Positions 8,644 through 17,180 of a stretch of 64,000 nucleotides of DNA are shown in pieces. Source of the stretch: Symsagittifera roscoffensis (taxonomy: Eukaryota; Xenacoelomorpha; Acoela; Convolutidae); NCBI RefSeq assembly GCF_963678635.1, contig NC_087062.1, positions 67,691,415 through 67,755,414 on the forward strand. The letters are read 5' to 3'. Positions within the stretch are counted from its first letter, which is position 1. Every line of letters starts with the position of its first letter. The notes beneath the pieces were generated by a model that searched no databases, was not told the origin of the DNA, and was given only the letters and a program-made list of their open reading frames with translations. The translations under genes and the position numbers were made by a program.

Positions 8644-11600
8644 ACTACCCGCTTGAGATATCCTGAGAAGGTGAAGGAACTGGATCTAGAGACTTTGGAA
8701 TGCAGACGAGAGTTGGCGGAAACCCTGGGGATTGAACGAGTGTCGCATGAGGACTTGAATAGACATCATTGCGTAGACTGGTTGAAAGCACACGAGGCGC
8801 ATTTCTCGAGAACGAAGTTAATGGAGACTACAGACCTGACTGGAATTCCCACAAAAACGATCATGGGACCCATTAACTACAGGCCTCTTAAGCAGCTAGG
8901 GAGTCCTGGACTTATAGCAGAACCTCCCAAGCACCGAACTGGCATCGCCAGGATCAAGTTGGCAACCCCGGCGCAATTGAAGGTAGTAGACAAGCTGCTC
9001 AACCCGGGGGGGATGGAGTTGCCTGACGCTGCTTACGAAGGTCCAAGGCTGGCAGAGGATCCCAGGTACGGGAAGCCCTGTGGTGGCACCCAATTGGCCA
9101 AGACTCTGGCAGTTTATGATAGAGCAGATCCAGCTGCTGCAAGAGTGATCATTGTGGCGGGATCAGACTTCGAAGGAACGTCTCCCAAGTTGTTCTGGCC
9201 GGAGACTCTGGTATACTCTTTGCCAGGAGCCGAATTGAACCAGATGTTGACCCTAGTGGTGGCAATAAAGTCGGAGATGCCCTGTGAACCTGAGCTGTTA
9301 TTGTTTGCAGGAATGAATGACCACCTGCACGCGATGGGACTTCTTGAGCAACTGAAGGGCAAAGAGATTCCGACATCAAAGAAGATATGGGAGGCTATTC
9401 AGGCTTTATTTGCGGCGATGAATGAGGTACAAGAGAACGTAGCCTCGAGATTTGGGTCCAAGACAAAGGTGGTGTTTACCACATCCCCAGGATACGCCAG
9501 CATGCCACCCGCCCTACAATTCGTGTATGCGGTCTTAATCTTGATAGCGGAAGGGAGTGAATGGCGGATTCTGATGGCAGCCCCCAATCGAGAGCTGGAG
9601 CCAGTAAACTTGAGACTTTACAGATCAGAATTACCAGCGGCATGGGCTGACATATCTCATGCGCTGAGGGGCTTTTACGGACTAGCCGATGTCTTGATTG
9701 TATTGGATGAGGTACTCTTGCTAGAGATATCGAACTTTGCTAGACAACTCAAGTTCAGCCCAGTCATCGGGGACGATCACCCGGCGATAAACCAGTTGAC
9801 GGCCAGCCTGTGGTTCCGGAGTATGGATGTGAAAGTCGCAAATTCCACCAGCAGGACTAGAGGACCCAGCAACGAGAGAAGAAATGTGGTCGAGACGGAG
9901 AAACAGTTAGAATCGATGAAATATCGCTTGACCCAAGAGAATGGCTGGTGGCCATTCCTGACACCAAGGCTGGAGAACGCCACGAATAAAACGAGGGAGG
10001 AAGCACCACTCCTCGTGAAACAAATCTGGAGTTTTCTAGAGAAGCAACTGGAGCTAGCTGAAAGGAGAGACATGACGGTGGTTAGATTTGTCTCGGCCGC
10101 CAATGAAGTGACGATTGGAGGATTTTGGAGAGAGCACGCCAACGGCGAATTGAAAACTAGGAGAGATTACGAGATTCTCAAGTTCTTGAGTCCTTGCTGG
10201 GAGAGAGAATTCTTGGCAGGAGTGTTCGGCACCACGGCGACTATCTTCGGAGCCTTCGTGCAGGAGATACTGGGCATGCCCATCAGCCTGCTCTTGGCCC
10301 TGTATTTGGTCTACCCCAGATACTTGTTCAATATGGGTCCAGCATATATGTTTAGTCGGGGAGTGGAGACACTTCGAGTTGATGGGTATCTGGCACTAGT
10401 GCTCTTGACCCATGGGGAATTGGTGTCGTTTCATCGGTTAATGGAATATGGAGAACCTCTGTCTATGGGGAAAGTCCACACGAGCATTGAAACCAGCTCC
10501 TACAAGTGCGCCGCAGGGTTGAAGACACTGCTGGTGCAATACCTCATGATGCAGAATCGATACATGACGGGTGAAGATGAAAACCCAATCTCGAGAGAAG
10601 AATGGGAGAAGGCGAACAGAGGGATGCCTCTGTTAACGGACCTGTGTCTGGCAATGAGGTCGGACCCAATGGGGATAATCCGAGGTCTGGAGGAGGTGGT
10701 GACCTGCATCTATGGTCCAGCAGTAACGTACGCGTTTCCAGATCCCCTGGTGATAACGTATCGTCACTCGGTGACGCACTTGAGTCTCATCAGCGTACTG
10801 GATGGTGCAGCACTGAATTGGTGTCAGCAGGAAGTGCTCAGGGCGCGTATGAGCAACACGGTACTCTTCGGAAAAGTGAAAGATGCTGAGATGATGGTGT
10901 GCAATTTCAGGGGACAAATGCAATGCAGAATGGGAGGCAAGCGAGAGGGCCCTATTGAAATGTATCCCAAATTCTGGAACTTGAACCCATTGACGGCGGA
11001 CGGACGTGAAATCTTGAGAATTCCTGCCTGGAAGGAGTGCTTCGCACTGGTGAAGAGGGAGCTAGAGACCATAATGGAGAAAGAAATCCTCCCGGCAACC
11101 ATGCCTGAGTTCCCAATAGTCAGGAGGATGACCTTAGGTATGAATAGTCCCTTGGTAGTTCCCTCCATAATGGCGAGGATGAGGGCGGAGGAAATGCAGA
11201 AGGATTTCACTGATGGCTGGGACCCCCTGTTCATTGGCTACACGGCGGCGGTCTATTTCCATACCAGCGAGATGAAGGTAAATTCGTGGACGACGCAAGC
11301 GAAAAAGAGTAGAGGTTCGCAGCCCCCAGGGTATGAGGTGAGGAAAGTCTTGAGAACTCTTGAGAAGGAGGGACTTGATAACATGTTGCCCATATGGGAT
11401 GATGGCAGGATGATCGTGATGGAGGGGCACGTCGCACTGGTGGACGACATGAAATTTGCCACGAGAAAATATAAGGCGCCCTATGGCTTGGAACAGGTGG
11501 AAATAAGACAGGAAGGAACAGAGCTAGATGCAGCAGGTCAACTGCACGTAGCACTGACGGAATACAAGAAGCTGGATCCTGCGACACCATCACCACTATC

Positions 11601-14600
11601 CGTGGACACGCCTGGAGACAAGAGGAGCGGACCCGTTGAGGATCGATTCAAAAGAATTCTTGAGAGAAGAAGAAATGAATCGGAGGAAGAAAGTATGGAT
11701 GAAACTCTCAGTGAAGCTGGAGAGGACATGGAGGTGGGGAATACACCTGAACCAGGGCCATCAGGGGAGGAACTCACCACTCAAGAGCTGTTGAAAGACT
11801 TGAGCGAAGAGAATTGGGCAGATACTGCCACACCACCTCTGAACCCGTCCCCGCGGAAGAACCTAGAATTGCCATTGGCAGGTGAGACCTTCAATATGGG
11901 GATGTTACTCTTGAGCTCGGAGGAAAGGGGGAAGAACACGTTCGAAGGGAACAGGGACATATTCTTGGGATCTCTCGAGGATGACGCTTGGCAGGAGTTC
12001 CTGGAGGAATTCAATCGAGAAGTGGGCAGCGAGACGACGCTGGACAAGTTCAAAAAGGAACTGTGGGACGCAGTAGTAAGATTCGGGGAACCGCTCCTGA
12101 TAGGAACGGGCCTGGACGAGAAAGCAAGAAAAGAGCTGCTGAACAAGCTAGTGGAGCTGAGGAACGCACGATCGAAGACTAGAAAAGAGAAATGTGAGGA
12201 CAGCTCTACTCTGAAACGAAAAACTGTGGATAAAATGGTTGATGATATAAAAAGGGATAAGGTTGGGACTAGTAATATGATTAAAAGTACTAATATCCTT
12301 AAGGCTCGAGCAGGGGGGAGGCAAGAGTTGGAAGGAGTGGATGGAGAAGTAGAATCAATGATGATAGCCACCACACCCTCGAGCAGAGACGTGAAGACTC
12401 GCAAGAGGAAGAGAGAAGTGGAAGGATGGGGTAGTCCTTCAGTGGATGCTGTTTCGGAGGGAAACTTGAGGGAGACGGCGCCCATCGTTTTGGCCCGATG
12501 CAAGACGGCGGCATACAAGAACAGCTCGGAACTCAGGAAACCACTTGAAGTAGAAAAGGAAATAGAGGTTTCCACCAGTCCTACGTCAGAAGAAGACTTC
12601 AAGCCTCAGAAGGTAAACGTGAAGAGAGGTTCAACGAACGGACAGGTAGGGGAAGTGGAGATCGGCAAAGAATGGATCTCGAAGGCACATCAGGACATGA
12701 GCAAACAAGTGACGAGTGATCCATTGGAGAGGAACAAGACGAGGAACACTTCCCGGACGTGGTGGGTGGCCCTCGAAACATTGAAGGAAATGGAGGACTG
12801 CTTGAAGAAGTTGGATAGTGGAATAGCTCGCAGGCGACGCAATTGGGCCACCCAGCAGAAAGCCGAGGTTAATAAGATAGAGATGGCGAGTCATCTGAAG
12901 AGGTCCTGGCAGAGTTTGTTGAAGGATCATTTTGAAGAGGCGATGAGAACATCCTCATCAGCACCGCCACTAATGGCGAATCCCTTCGTTAGAACTGCGG
13001 GACAATTAATGTTCACCTGGAGTCTGGTGGGAATAGAGTTGGAGACATTGACCTCGTATGACAGGCTGAAGTTGGGAAGCAAGAAGCTAGAGGTGTATCA
13101 GACACTGATGCAACACGTGGCCAGGGACAATTCAGGCTTGAGCCTGGCTAGAAGAAAAGATGCCACATGTTTCTTGAGATGGACAATGTCTATGATGTCT
13201 GATAGCACCATCCTGGCATGCCACCAGAGAGCAAGTGGAAGTAAAACCATGGAGAGAAGAGTCTCAACGATCATCTTGAACGTATATCAGAGTACAGGAA
13301 TAGAGAAAGAAGATAGCTCCAGAGTATCCTTGGAGAACCATCGAAAGCTGGACGAGGTACGGAGGTTCTCTAATAAGAAGTTCGAGGAAGAACATGATGT
13401 TCACCGTAACCTGGCCTCGTCAGAACAATACTCGAGACTCAGTGAGAAGGGGGAATACCAATATGTGTCTGGAGTGATGGGAATAGCCTACAATCCCTTC
13501 TTAGACTCGGAAGCTGGAGGAGCCCACAGAAACCATGAGGTAGCGGAGCTACTGAAGTTTTGGACAGAAAGGATAATGGAGATAGACGCAGTGGAGAAAG
13601 AGGGGCCGAGCCTGGGCCTGATTCTTGAGAAAACACCAGAGGTGATAAGCATACCGCGCTCAAACAAGAGAGTTGAAGTGAACATGGGCGGTGGAAATGG
13701 CTTGTTAACCACGAACTTGGGAGTGATATGGAAGCTACTAAGACCCTCCTGGTGTCCACATCCCCATGCGAGTCTAATCGAGGAAACCACCGAGCGAGTG
13801 AGGTTAGCCCCAACGGAAGATGAAGATCTGGCGAAGTTGAGTGTGCTACATAAGCTAATCACACCCCAGATGCAAGAACCAAGCGAAAGGACGAGCGACC
13901 CCGGGTCAACAAAGAAATTGGAGCCGGGTAGCTGTCTGGATTCGACGCGTGGGAACGGAGAGCACATCTGCGATGGACGGTCATGCGTCAGAATACTGTC
14001 GTTTCAAAATCAAGATCTGGTCACTTGGTTCGAAGACATCACAGAAAGGGAGAAAAGTGAAGTGCAAATAATAGCGGAATGTTACGCGAGAACCACGGTG
14101 AATATAGCGACAGCTCTCGGATTCTTCTCGAGAATGTGTGATCTGCAGGCACTGGAGAGACTGGAGTCTGAGCATCATTTAGTGACGGCGTTGAGCGTAG
14201 AATCATGGCCCGGGGTGTTGCAGGTGACTCAAAAACACATCCGGAGCTGGAAGGTTGGTCTTGAGGCGGAAATGGGATTTCCCTTGAGCGAAGCTTATGG
14301 CTTGCCATTGAACGCGAAGTCGCTGATAGGGTCAATGATGGCCAACTTGTGCGGAAGTCACTACCCGCTACACATGGCGATGGTGGAAGTGTCCAGCCAG
14401 AGAATACTGGTGGACAAGGCCTTCTCAGTGCCCAAGTGCGTGAGGTTGGCTCGGATATCGCATCACTCGCACAAGTTGTTGAGAAAAATCAAAGGGACAG
14501 TACCAAAAGAATTGAGAGATGACTTGAGCGAAATCTGGGGAGAAGATCTTCTGAAGTTGGAAAGAGAAAACACAAGCGATCACGAGAGACAAAACGTGAT

Positions 14601-15519
14601 CGGGAAACCTGTGGGAAGTACTCCAAACCTGGAAGACAATGACACGATGCACGAGAAAATGATGGAGCTTGAGCCTCTCTTGGAAGCCTCAGGGGAGCGT
14701 AATCTCAGGAGCATTGAGATCTCTCATGGGGAATGCCCATGCCACTGTTTGGCACAAACGGTGTGGTATCCAGATCACAAGAACCTTTGCCTGGTGTGGG
14801 ATGTGGAAGAGATTCGGTCGATCGGACTGCCGGATCACCGGCAGAAGGTGACGCTCTTAGTAGTGAGCACGATGTTAGCTCTGAGATGGATAGAAGAGAA
14901 TATAACGAAGTATCGGGAGGCGACGACACCAACGGCTGAGTCAATATACGCGATAGACTACAGCAGGAGACTTGAGTTGTTTGAGACTGCGTGCAAAGTA
15001 TTCGCCATACCAACGGAAGTCAGGCACGTATGGAGTCGCTTGAGGTACTTTCCATGGTTTCGGGCGACACTGACGTCTTGGTTGTACAGGGCAACGAAAG
15101 ATCACATGAGAAAACATCAAAAGGAGTATCGACAGTTCCAGGCCGAGATTGGGCCGGAAGCTTTCAAGAGACCCCTGCTAACCCATCGTAATGCGATCAC
15201 GACGGGATGGAAGAGAGTGGGTAAGATGTCTAGAGACAATACCAAAGCGAGGGAGTCGATACTAGAGGAAGACCTGGCGAAGAACGTGAGCTTGAGCCTG
15301 CACAACTCCTTTTGTTTGAACCGAGAAGCTAGGGTGAAGGCACTACCCAACCAGGCAAAGAGATTGCAGGAGCAGAGAGAATGGATGCGATCTTATGAAC
15401 AACTGAAGGCTTGGGAGGAGATTGTGATTAGTTCCGATGATGAAGAGGAACTGTTGAGACAGTTTGCCGCATCTAGCACTTCAGGATGCAGTACATCCAA
15501 GGCGAAGAGCACGAGGTGA
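8644..15519 (+). CDS. giant 3' protein of the element with second SGNH-like region (about 2,290 aa)
   Basis: Open from just after the TAG at 8641 to TGA 15517-15519; numbering here counts from TTG 8653, and the first ATG is 8821. Near the N-terminus are SGNH-like blocks in the right order: AGSD (Ser codon 9163, residue 171), GMND (Asn codon 9316, residue 222) and GDDH (His codon 9778, residue 376). The first and last blocks deviate from canonical GDS and DxxH, so activity is doubtful. Around residues 515-560 (10195-10335) lies a hydrophobic stretch, the only candidate membrane region. Residues about 960-1430 are acidic and lysine-rich, probably disordered. The C-terminal third is folded-looking but unrecognised. 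The tail has IVISSDDEEE (15418-15450), a SUMO-interaction-type motif, then a Ser-rich end. Function unknown. Confidence 0.75.
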   Translation, partial: TTRLRYPEKVKELDLETLECRRELAETLGIERVSHEDLNRHHCVDWLKAHEAHFSRTKLMETTDLTGIPTKTIMGPINYRPLKQLGSPGLIAEPPKHRTGIARIKLATPAQLKVVDKLLNPGGMELPDAAYEGPRLAEDPRYGKPCGGTQLAKTLAVYDRADPAAARVIIVAGSDFEGTSPKLFWPETLVYSLPGAELNQMLTLVVAIKSEMPCEPELLLFAGMNDHLHAMGLLEQLKGKEIPTSKKIWEAIQALFAAMNEVQENVASRFGSKTKVVFTTSPGYASMPPALQFVYAVLILIAEGSEWRILMAAPNRELEPVNLRLYRSELPAAWADISHALRGFYGLADVLIVLDEVLLLEISNFARQLKFSPVIGDDHPAINQLTASLWFRSMDVKVANSTSRTRGPSNERRNVVETEKQLESMKYRLTQENGWWPFLTPRLENATNKTREEAPLLVKQIWSFLEKQLELAERRDMTVVRFVSAANEVTIGGFWREHANGELKTRRDYEILKFLSPCWEREFLAGVFGTTATIFGAFVQEILGMPISLLLALYLVYPRYLFNMGPAYMFSRGVETLRVDGYLALVLLTHGELVSFHRLMEYGEPLSMGKVHTSIETSSYKCAAGLKTLLVQYLMMQNRYMTGEDENPISREEWEKANRGMPLLTDLCLAMRSDPMGIIRGLEEVVTCIYGPAVTYAFPDPLVITYRHSVTHLSLISVLDGAALNWCQQEVLRARMSNTVLFGKVKDAEMMVCNFRGQMQCRMGGKREGPIEMYPKFWNLNPLTADGREILRIPAWKECFALVKRELETIMEKEILPATMPEFPIVRRMTLGMNSPLVVPSIMARMRAEEMQKDFTDGWDPLFIGYTAAVYFHTSEMKVNSWTTQAKKSRGSQPPGYEVRKVLRTLEKEGLDNMLPIWDDGRMIVMEGHVALVDDMKFATRKYKAPYGLEQVEIRQEGTELDAAGQLHVALTEYKKLDPATPSPLSVDTPGDKRSGPVEDRFKRILERRRNESEEESMDETLSEAGEDMEVGNTPEPGPSGEELTTQELLKDLSEENWADTATPPLNPSPRKNLELPLAGETFNMGMLLLSSEERGKNTFEGNRDIFLGSLEDDAWQEFLEEFNREVGSETTLDKFKKELWDAVVRFGEPLLIGTGLDEKARKELLNKLVELRNARSKTRKEKCEDSSTLKRKTVDKMVDDIKRDKVGTSNMIKSTNILKARAGGRQELEGVDGEVESMMIATTPSSRDVKTRKRKREVEGWGSPSVDAVSEGNLRETAPIVLARCKTAAYKNSSELRKPLEVEKEIEVSTSPTSEEDFKPQKVNVKRGSTNGQVGEVEIGKEWISKAHQDMSKQVTSDPLERNKTRNTSRTWWVALETLKEMEDCLKKLDSGIARRRRNWATQQKAEVNKIEMASHLKRSWQSLLKDHFEEAMRTSSSAPPLMANPFVRTAGQLMFTWSLVGIELETLTSYDRLKLGSKKLEVYQTLMQHVARDNSGLSLARRKDATCFLRWTMSMMSDSTILACHQRASGSKTMERRVSTIILNVYQSTGIEKEDSSRVSLENHRKLDEVRRFSNKKFEEEHDVHRNLASSEQYSRLSEKGEYQYVSGVMGIAYNPFLDSEAGGAHRNHEVAELLKFWTERIMEIDAVEKEGPSLGLILEKTPEVISIPRSNKRVEVNMGGGNGLLTTNLGVIWKLLRPSWCPHPHASLIEETTERVRLAPTEDEDLAKLSVLHKLITPQMQEPSERTSDPGSTKKLEPGSCLDSTRGNGEHICDGRSCVRILSFQNQDLVTWFEDITEREKSEVQIIAECYARTTVNIATALGFFSRMCDLQALERLESEHHLVTALSVESWPGVLQVTQKHIRSWKVGLEAEMGFPLSEAYGLPLNAKSLIGSMMANLCGSHYPLHMAMVEVSSQRILVDKAFSVPKCVRLARISHHSHKLLRKIKGTVPKELRDDLSEIWGEDLLKLERENTSDHERQNVIGKPVGSTPNLEDNDTMHEKMMELEPLLEASGERNLRSIEISHGECPCHCLAQTVWYPDHKNLCLVWDVEEIRSIGLPDHRQKVTLLVVSTMLALRWIEENITKYREATTPTAESIYAIDYSRRLELFETACKVFAIPTEVRHVWSRLRYFPWFRATLTSWLYRATKDHMRKHQKEYRQFQAEIGPEAFKRPLLTHRNAITTGWKRVGKMSRDNTKARESILEEDLAKNVSLSLHNSFCLNREARVKALPNQAKRLQEQREWMRSYEQLKAWEEIVISSDDEEELLRQFAASSTSGCSTSKAKSTR

Positions 15520-15548
15520 ATGGGCAAATCGGATGGATCTTGGGTCTT

Positions 15549-15564
15549 GAGAGGGAAGGGGGGC
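15549..15564 (+). promoter_or_regulatory. terminal polypurine tract
   Basis: The tract GAGAGGGAAGGGGGG lies 30 bases after the last stop codon. In LTR elements this tract primes plus-strand DNA synthesis and sits immediately before the 3' LTR, so it marks the likely left edge of the LTR. Confidence 0.6.
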
Positions 15565-15570
15565 TTGAGT

Positions 15571-15597
15571 GTGAATCCGAGTGAAACTTGGATTCAC
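15571..15597 (+). repeat. 12-bp hairpin at the LTR left edge
   Basis: GTGAATCCGAGT and ACTTGGATTCAC flank a GAA loop, with one G-T mismatch that still pairs in RNA. It lies directly after the polypurine tract. Confidence 0.7.
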
Positions 15598-16145
15598 GAA
15601 AAAGAAATTTTAACAAAGTAAATATTGTTACTAATATACTATATCTATTATATAAATCGAAATGCTGCATGACAATTTCCTGATTGAATAGGACAAAAGA
15701 ATTTTTAAAATGATTGGCTTGAAAAGCGAAAAATTCAAAGGTGCAGGTAAATGCAGATTTTGATTGCTGTTTAGCAATAGTGTGAAAATTTTAAATGGTC
15801 GTGAATTTTGGGGTGTAGATAATCTTAAATCTGCTGCAAACTTCTGTAAATGACCACTGGCACTGTATCTTGAGCAACACTCGGTTTTTCTGGGACTCAC
15901 TGGCAGAAGACAGCGCGCGATGAGGACATCGATCTCGAGTCCGGGGAGTATGTGCCAGTCGGTCATGTTGGGAAGTTTGACCTTGAGAAGAGCAGAAAAT
16001 ACTTGATTTTGGAGAGAAATTTTATTTTTCAAAAATTCGAATGGAACATGTCATGCACGATTTTCTCGCGACAACTGAAAATCAGAAAAAGAAATCAGAA
16101 CAATTTTAGAGCAATTGCGGGAAAGTTAGAAAGTAAAAACGAGTG

Positions 16146-16180
16146 GGAAATTGCTATTCGCAATTTCCGTCTATATATAA
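16146..16180 (+). promoter_or_regulatory. LTR core promoter: perfect inverted repeat followed by TATA box
   Basis: GGAAATTGC (16146-16154), loop TATTC, GCAATTTCC (16160-16168), and three bases later TATATATAA (16172-16180). A palindrome this close to a TATA box looks like a factor-binding site. Transcription would begin roughly 16200-16210. Confidence 0.55.
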
Positions 16181-16539
16181 TCGAGAGTAGAGCTGTCCTA
16201 CTTGAAATAGAAGACAGAGTATCCCCGAGAGAGCGATTACTAAAGTTGGACCAGAGTGAACCTTCAGCGGAAAGGCGGACAACTAGAGTGTCCCAACGGT
16301 CCAAGAGAACTCAAATTCTAGAGCATGAACTTATCCTTGCTGTCCAAACTATAAAACATTAAACTTCTCTTAGTTATTTATTTCTTGAGTTAGTTACTGA
16401 CTGGATTATTTTCCCAATTCTTGAGCGTGCTGCTATGTGAGTACAAATTTAATTTCTAGAGTGTGTTTTATGATTGTTATGTTGAGATAAGGCGAGTTTT
16501 AGGTTGATCCATCTGAAATGGATCAAAGTCACACTGTCT

Positions 16540-16545
16540 AATAAA
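16540..16545 (+). terminator. polyadenylation signal of the LTR
   Basis: AATAAA lies downstream of the TATA box, where the R region should end. A 7-bp palindrome GATCCAT-CTGAA-ATGGATC sits just upstream at 16506-16524. Confidence 0.45.
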
Positions 16546-17180
16546 AAGTAACCTAACGGATTGTTCCAACCCGGTTTTTAACGGCGTTCATGTATTTTGG
16601 GTATCTAGAGACCTAAGTATGGGGACGTTTCTAATTCTAGAGTGGGGGGATATTTTAGTAGTAGCCTTTAAGCTGTAACGGGTCGTAGTCTCATGTCATA
16701 AGCGAACCGAACTGGCTCCGACCGTTCTTGAGGTGGGAAAACACAAGAGATAGTGCCCCTGACCCTTGAGCCAGTGGTTATAGGGCCTATTTTTCTTAAG
16801 CCTCATGTGTGACTGCAGTAGACGAATGTTACACTGGTCACAAACCTCTCAGGGAACGAGGGAATGGCCGATCCCCCCACCCTTCCTGATTCGTGAATTT
16901 TCGGTCTTAACTAGTTTAAAAAGCTATTCACGGTAATCCGGAAGGCTTCCGCGTTCCAAACTACCCTTCCGCCCCGGCGGATTAGGCCTATTAAGGGCGT
17001 TAATGTGAGCATCAACTCGGCGCGGAGTGCTTGTTAACGGTTCTGCCGGTCATGATGTTAAAAAAGAATAACACCCAGGAGCGCCATAAAAACATATATG
17101 TAACGTTCGCCCGGAAGATACATATCGACGGAGAACAAAACTAAGTCCTAAGACGACTGGCTAACGTCTAAACAGAGCAT

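Larger units (their letters stand above)
1..17180 (+). mobile_element. giant Ty3/Gypsy-type LTR retroelement (5' end outside window)
   Basis: One long element whose visible parts are Pol (1-6117), an internal gap with a polypurine tract, two large 3' frames (6640-15519), a terminal polypurine tract near 15550 and a probable 3' LTR. All three large frames are in register with each other, on the + strand and free of internal stops except the single TAG at 8641. Base composition is clearly richer in G+C than the AT-rich host DNA after 17.4 kb, and the hexamer CTTGAG recurs throughout. Domain order PR-RT-RH-IN places it with Ty3/Gypsy. Gag and the 5' LTR must lie upstream. Intact frames suggest a young insertion. 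The right border is uncertain and could lie anywhere from about 16.8 to 17.45 kb. Confidence 0.85.
15565..17180 (+). repeat. probable 3' LTR (right border uncertain)
   Basis: The tract begins after a polypurine run and contains a TATA box (16172-16180) and an AATAAA signal (16540-16545), about 360 bases apart, in the order expected of U3-R-U5. CTTGAG copies continue to 16770, which supports element origin at least that far. The 5' LTR is not in the window, so the boundaries cannot be fixed by comparison. The stretch 16.8-17.2 kb is GC-rich and unlike the host DNA after 17.45 kb. Confidence 0.5.

Noticed and set aside
10195-10335. Envelope-type transmembrane region in the giant element protein
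   Set aside because: There is one moderately hydrophobic stretch with no signal peptide, furin-type site or fusion-peptide pattern. That is not enough to call an env.
11781-12602. 273-residue minus-strand frame rich in serine and leucine
   Set aside because: It is antisense to the giant 3' frame of the element, whose acid- and lysine-rich codons give long serine/leucine antisense frames. No domain is visible.
15952-16362. 136-residue + strand frame in the probable LTR
   Set aside because: It overlaps the TATA box and U3/R region and has no recognisable motif. It is probably chance, though a small accessory protein cannot be excluded.
16850-17130. GC-rich, rRNA-like looking stretch
   Set aside because: I could not match it to any conserved rRNA core segment. 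It fits better as the distal part of the LTR.
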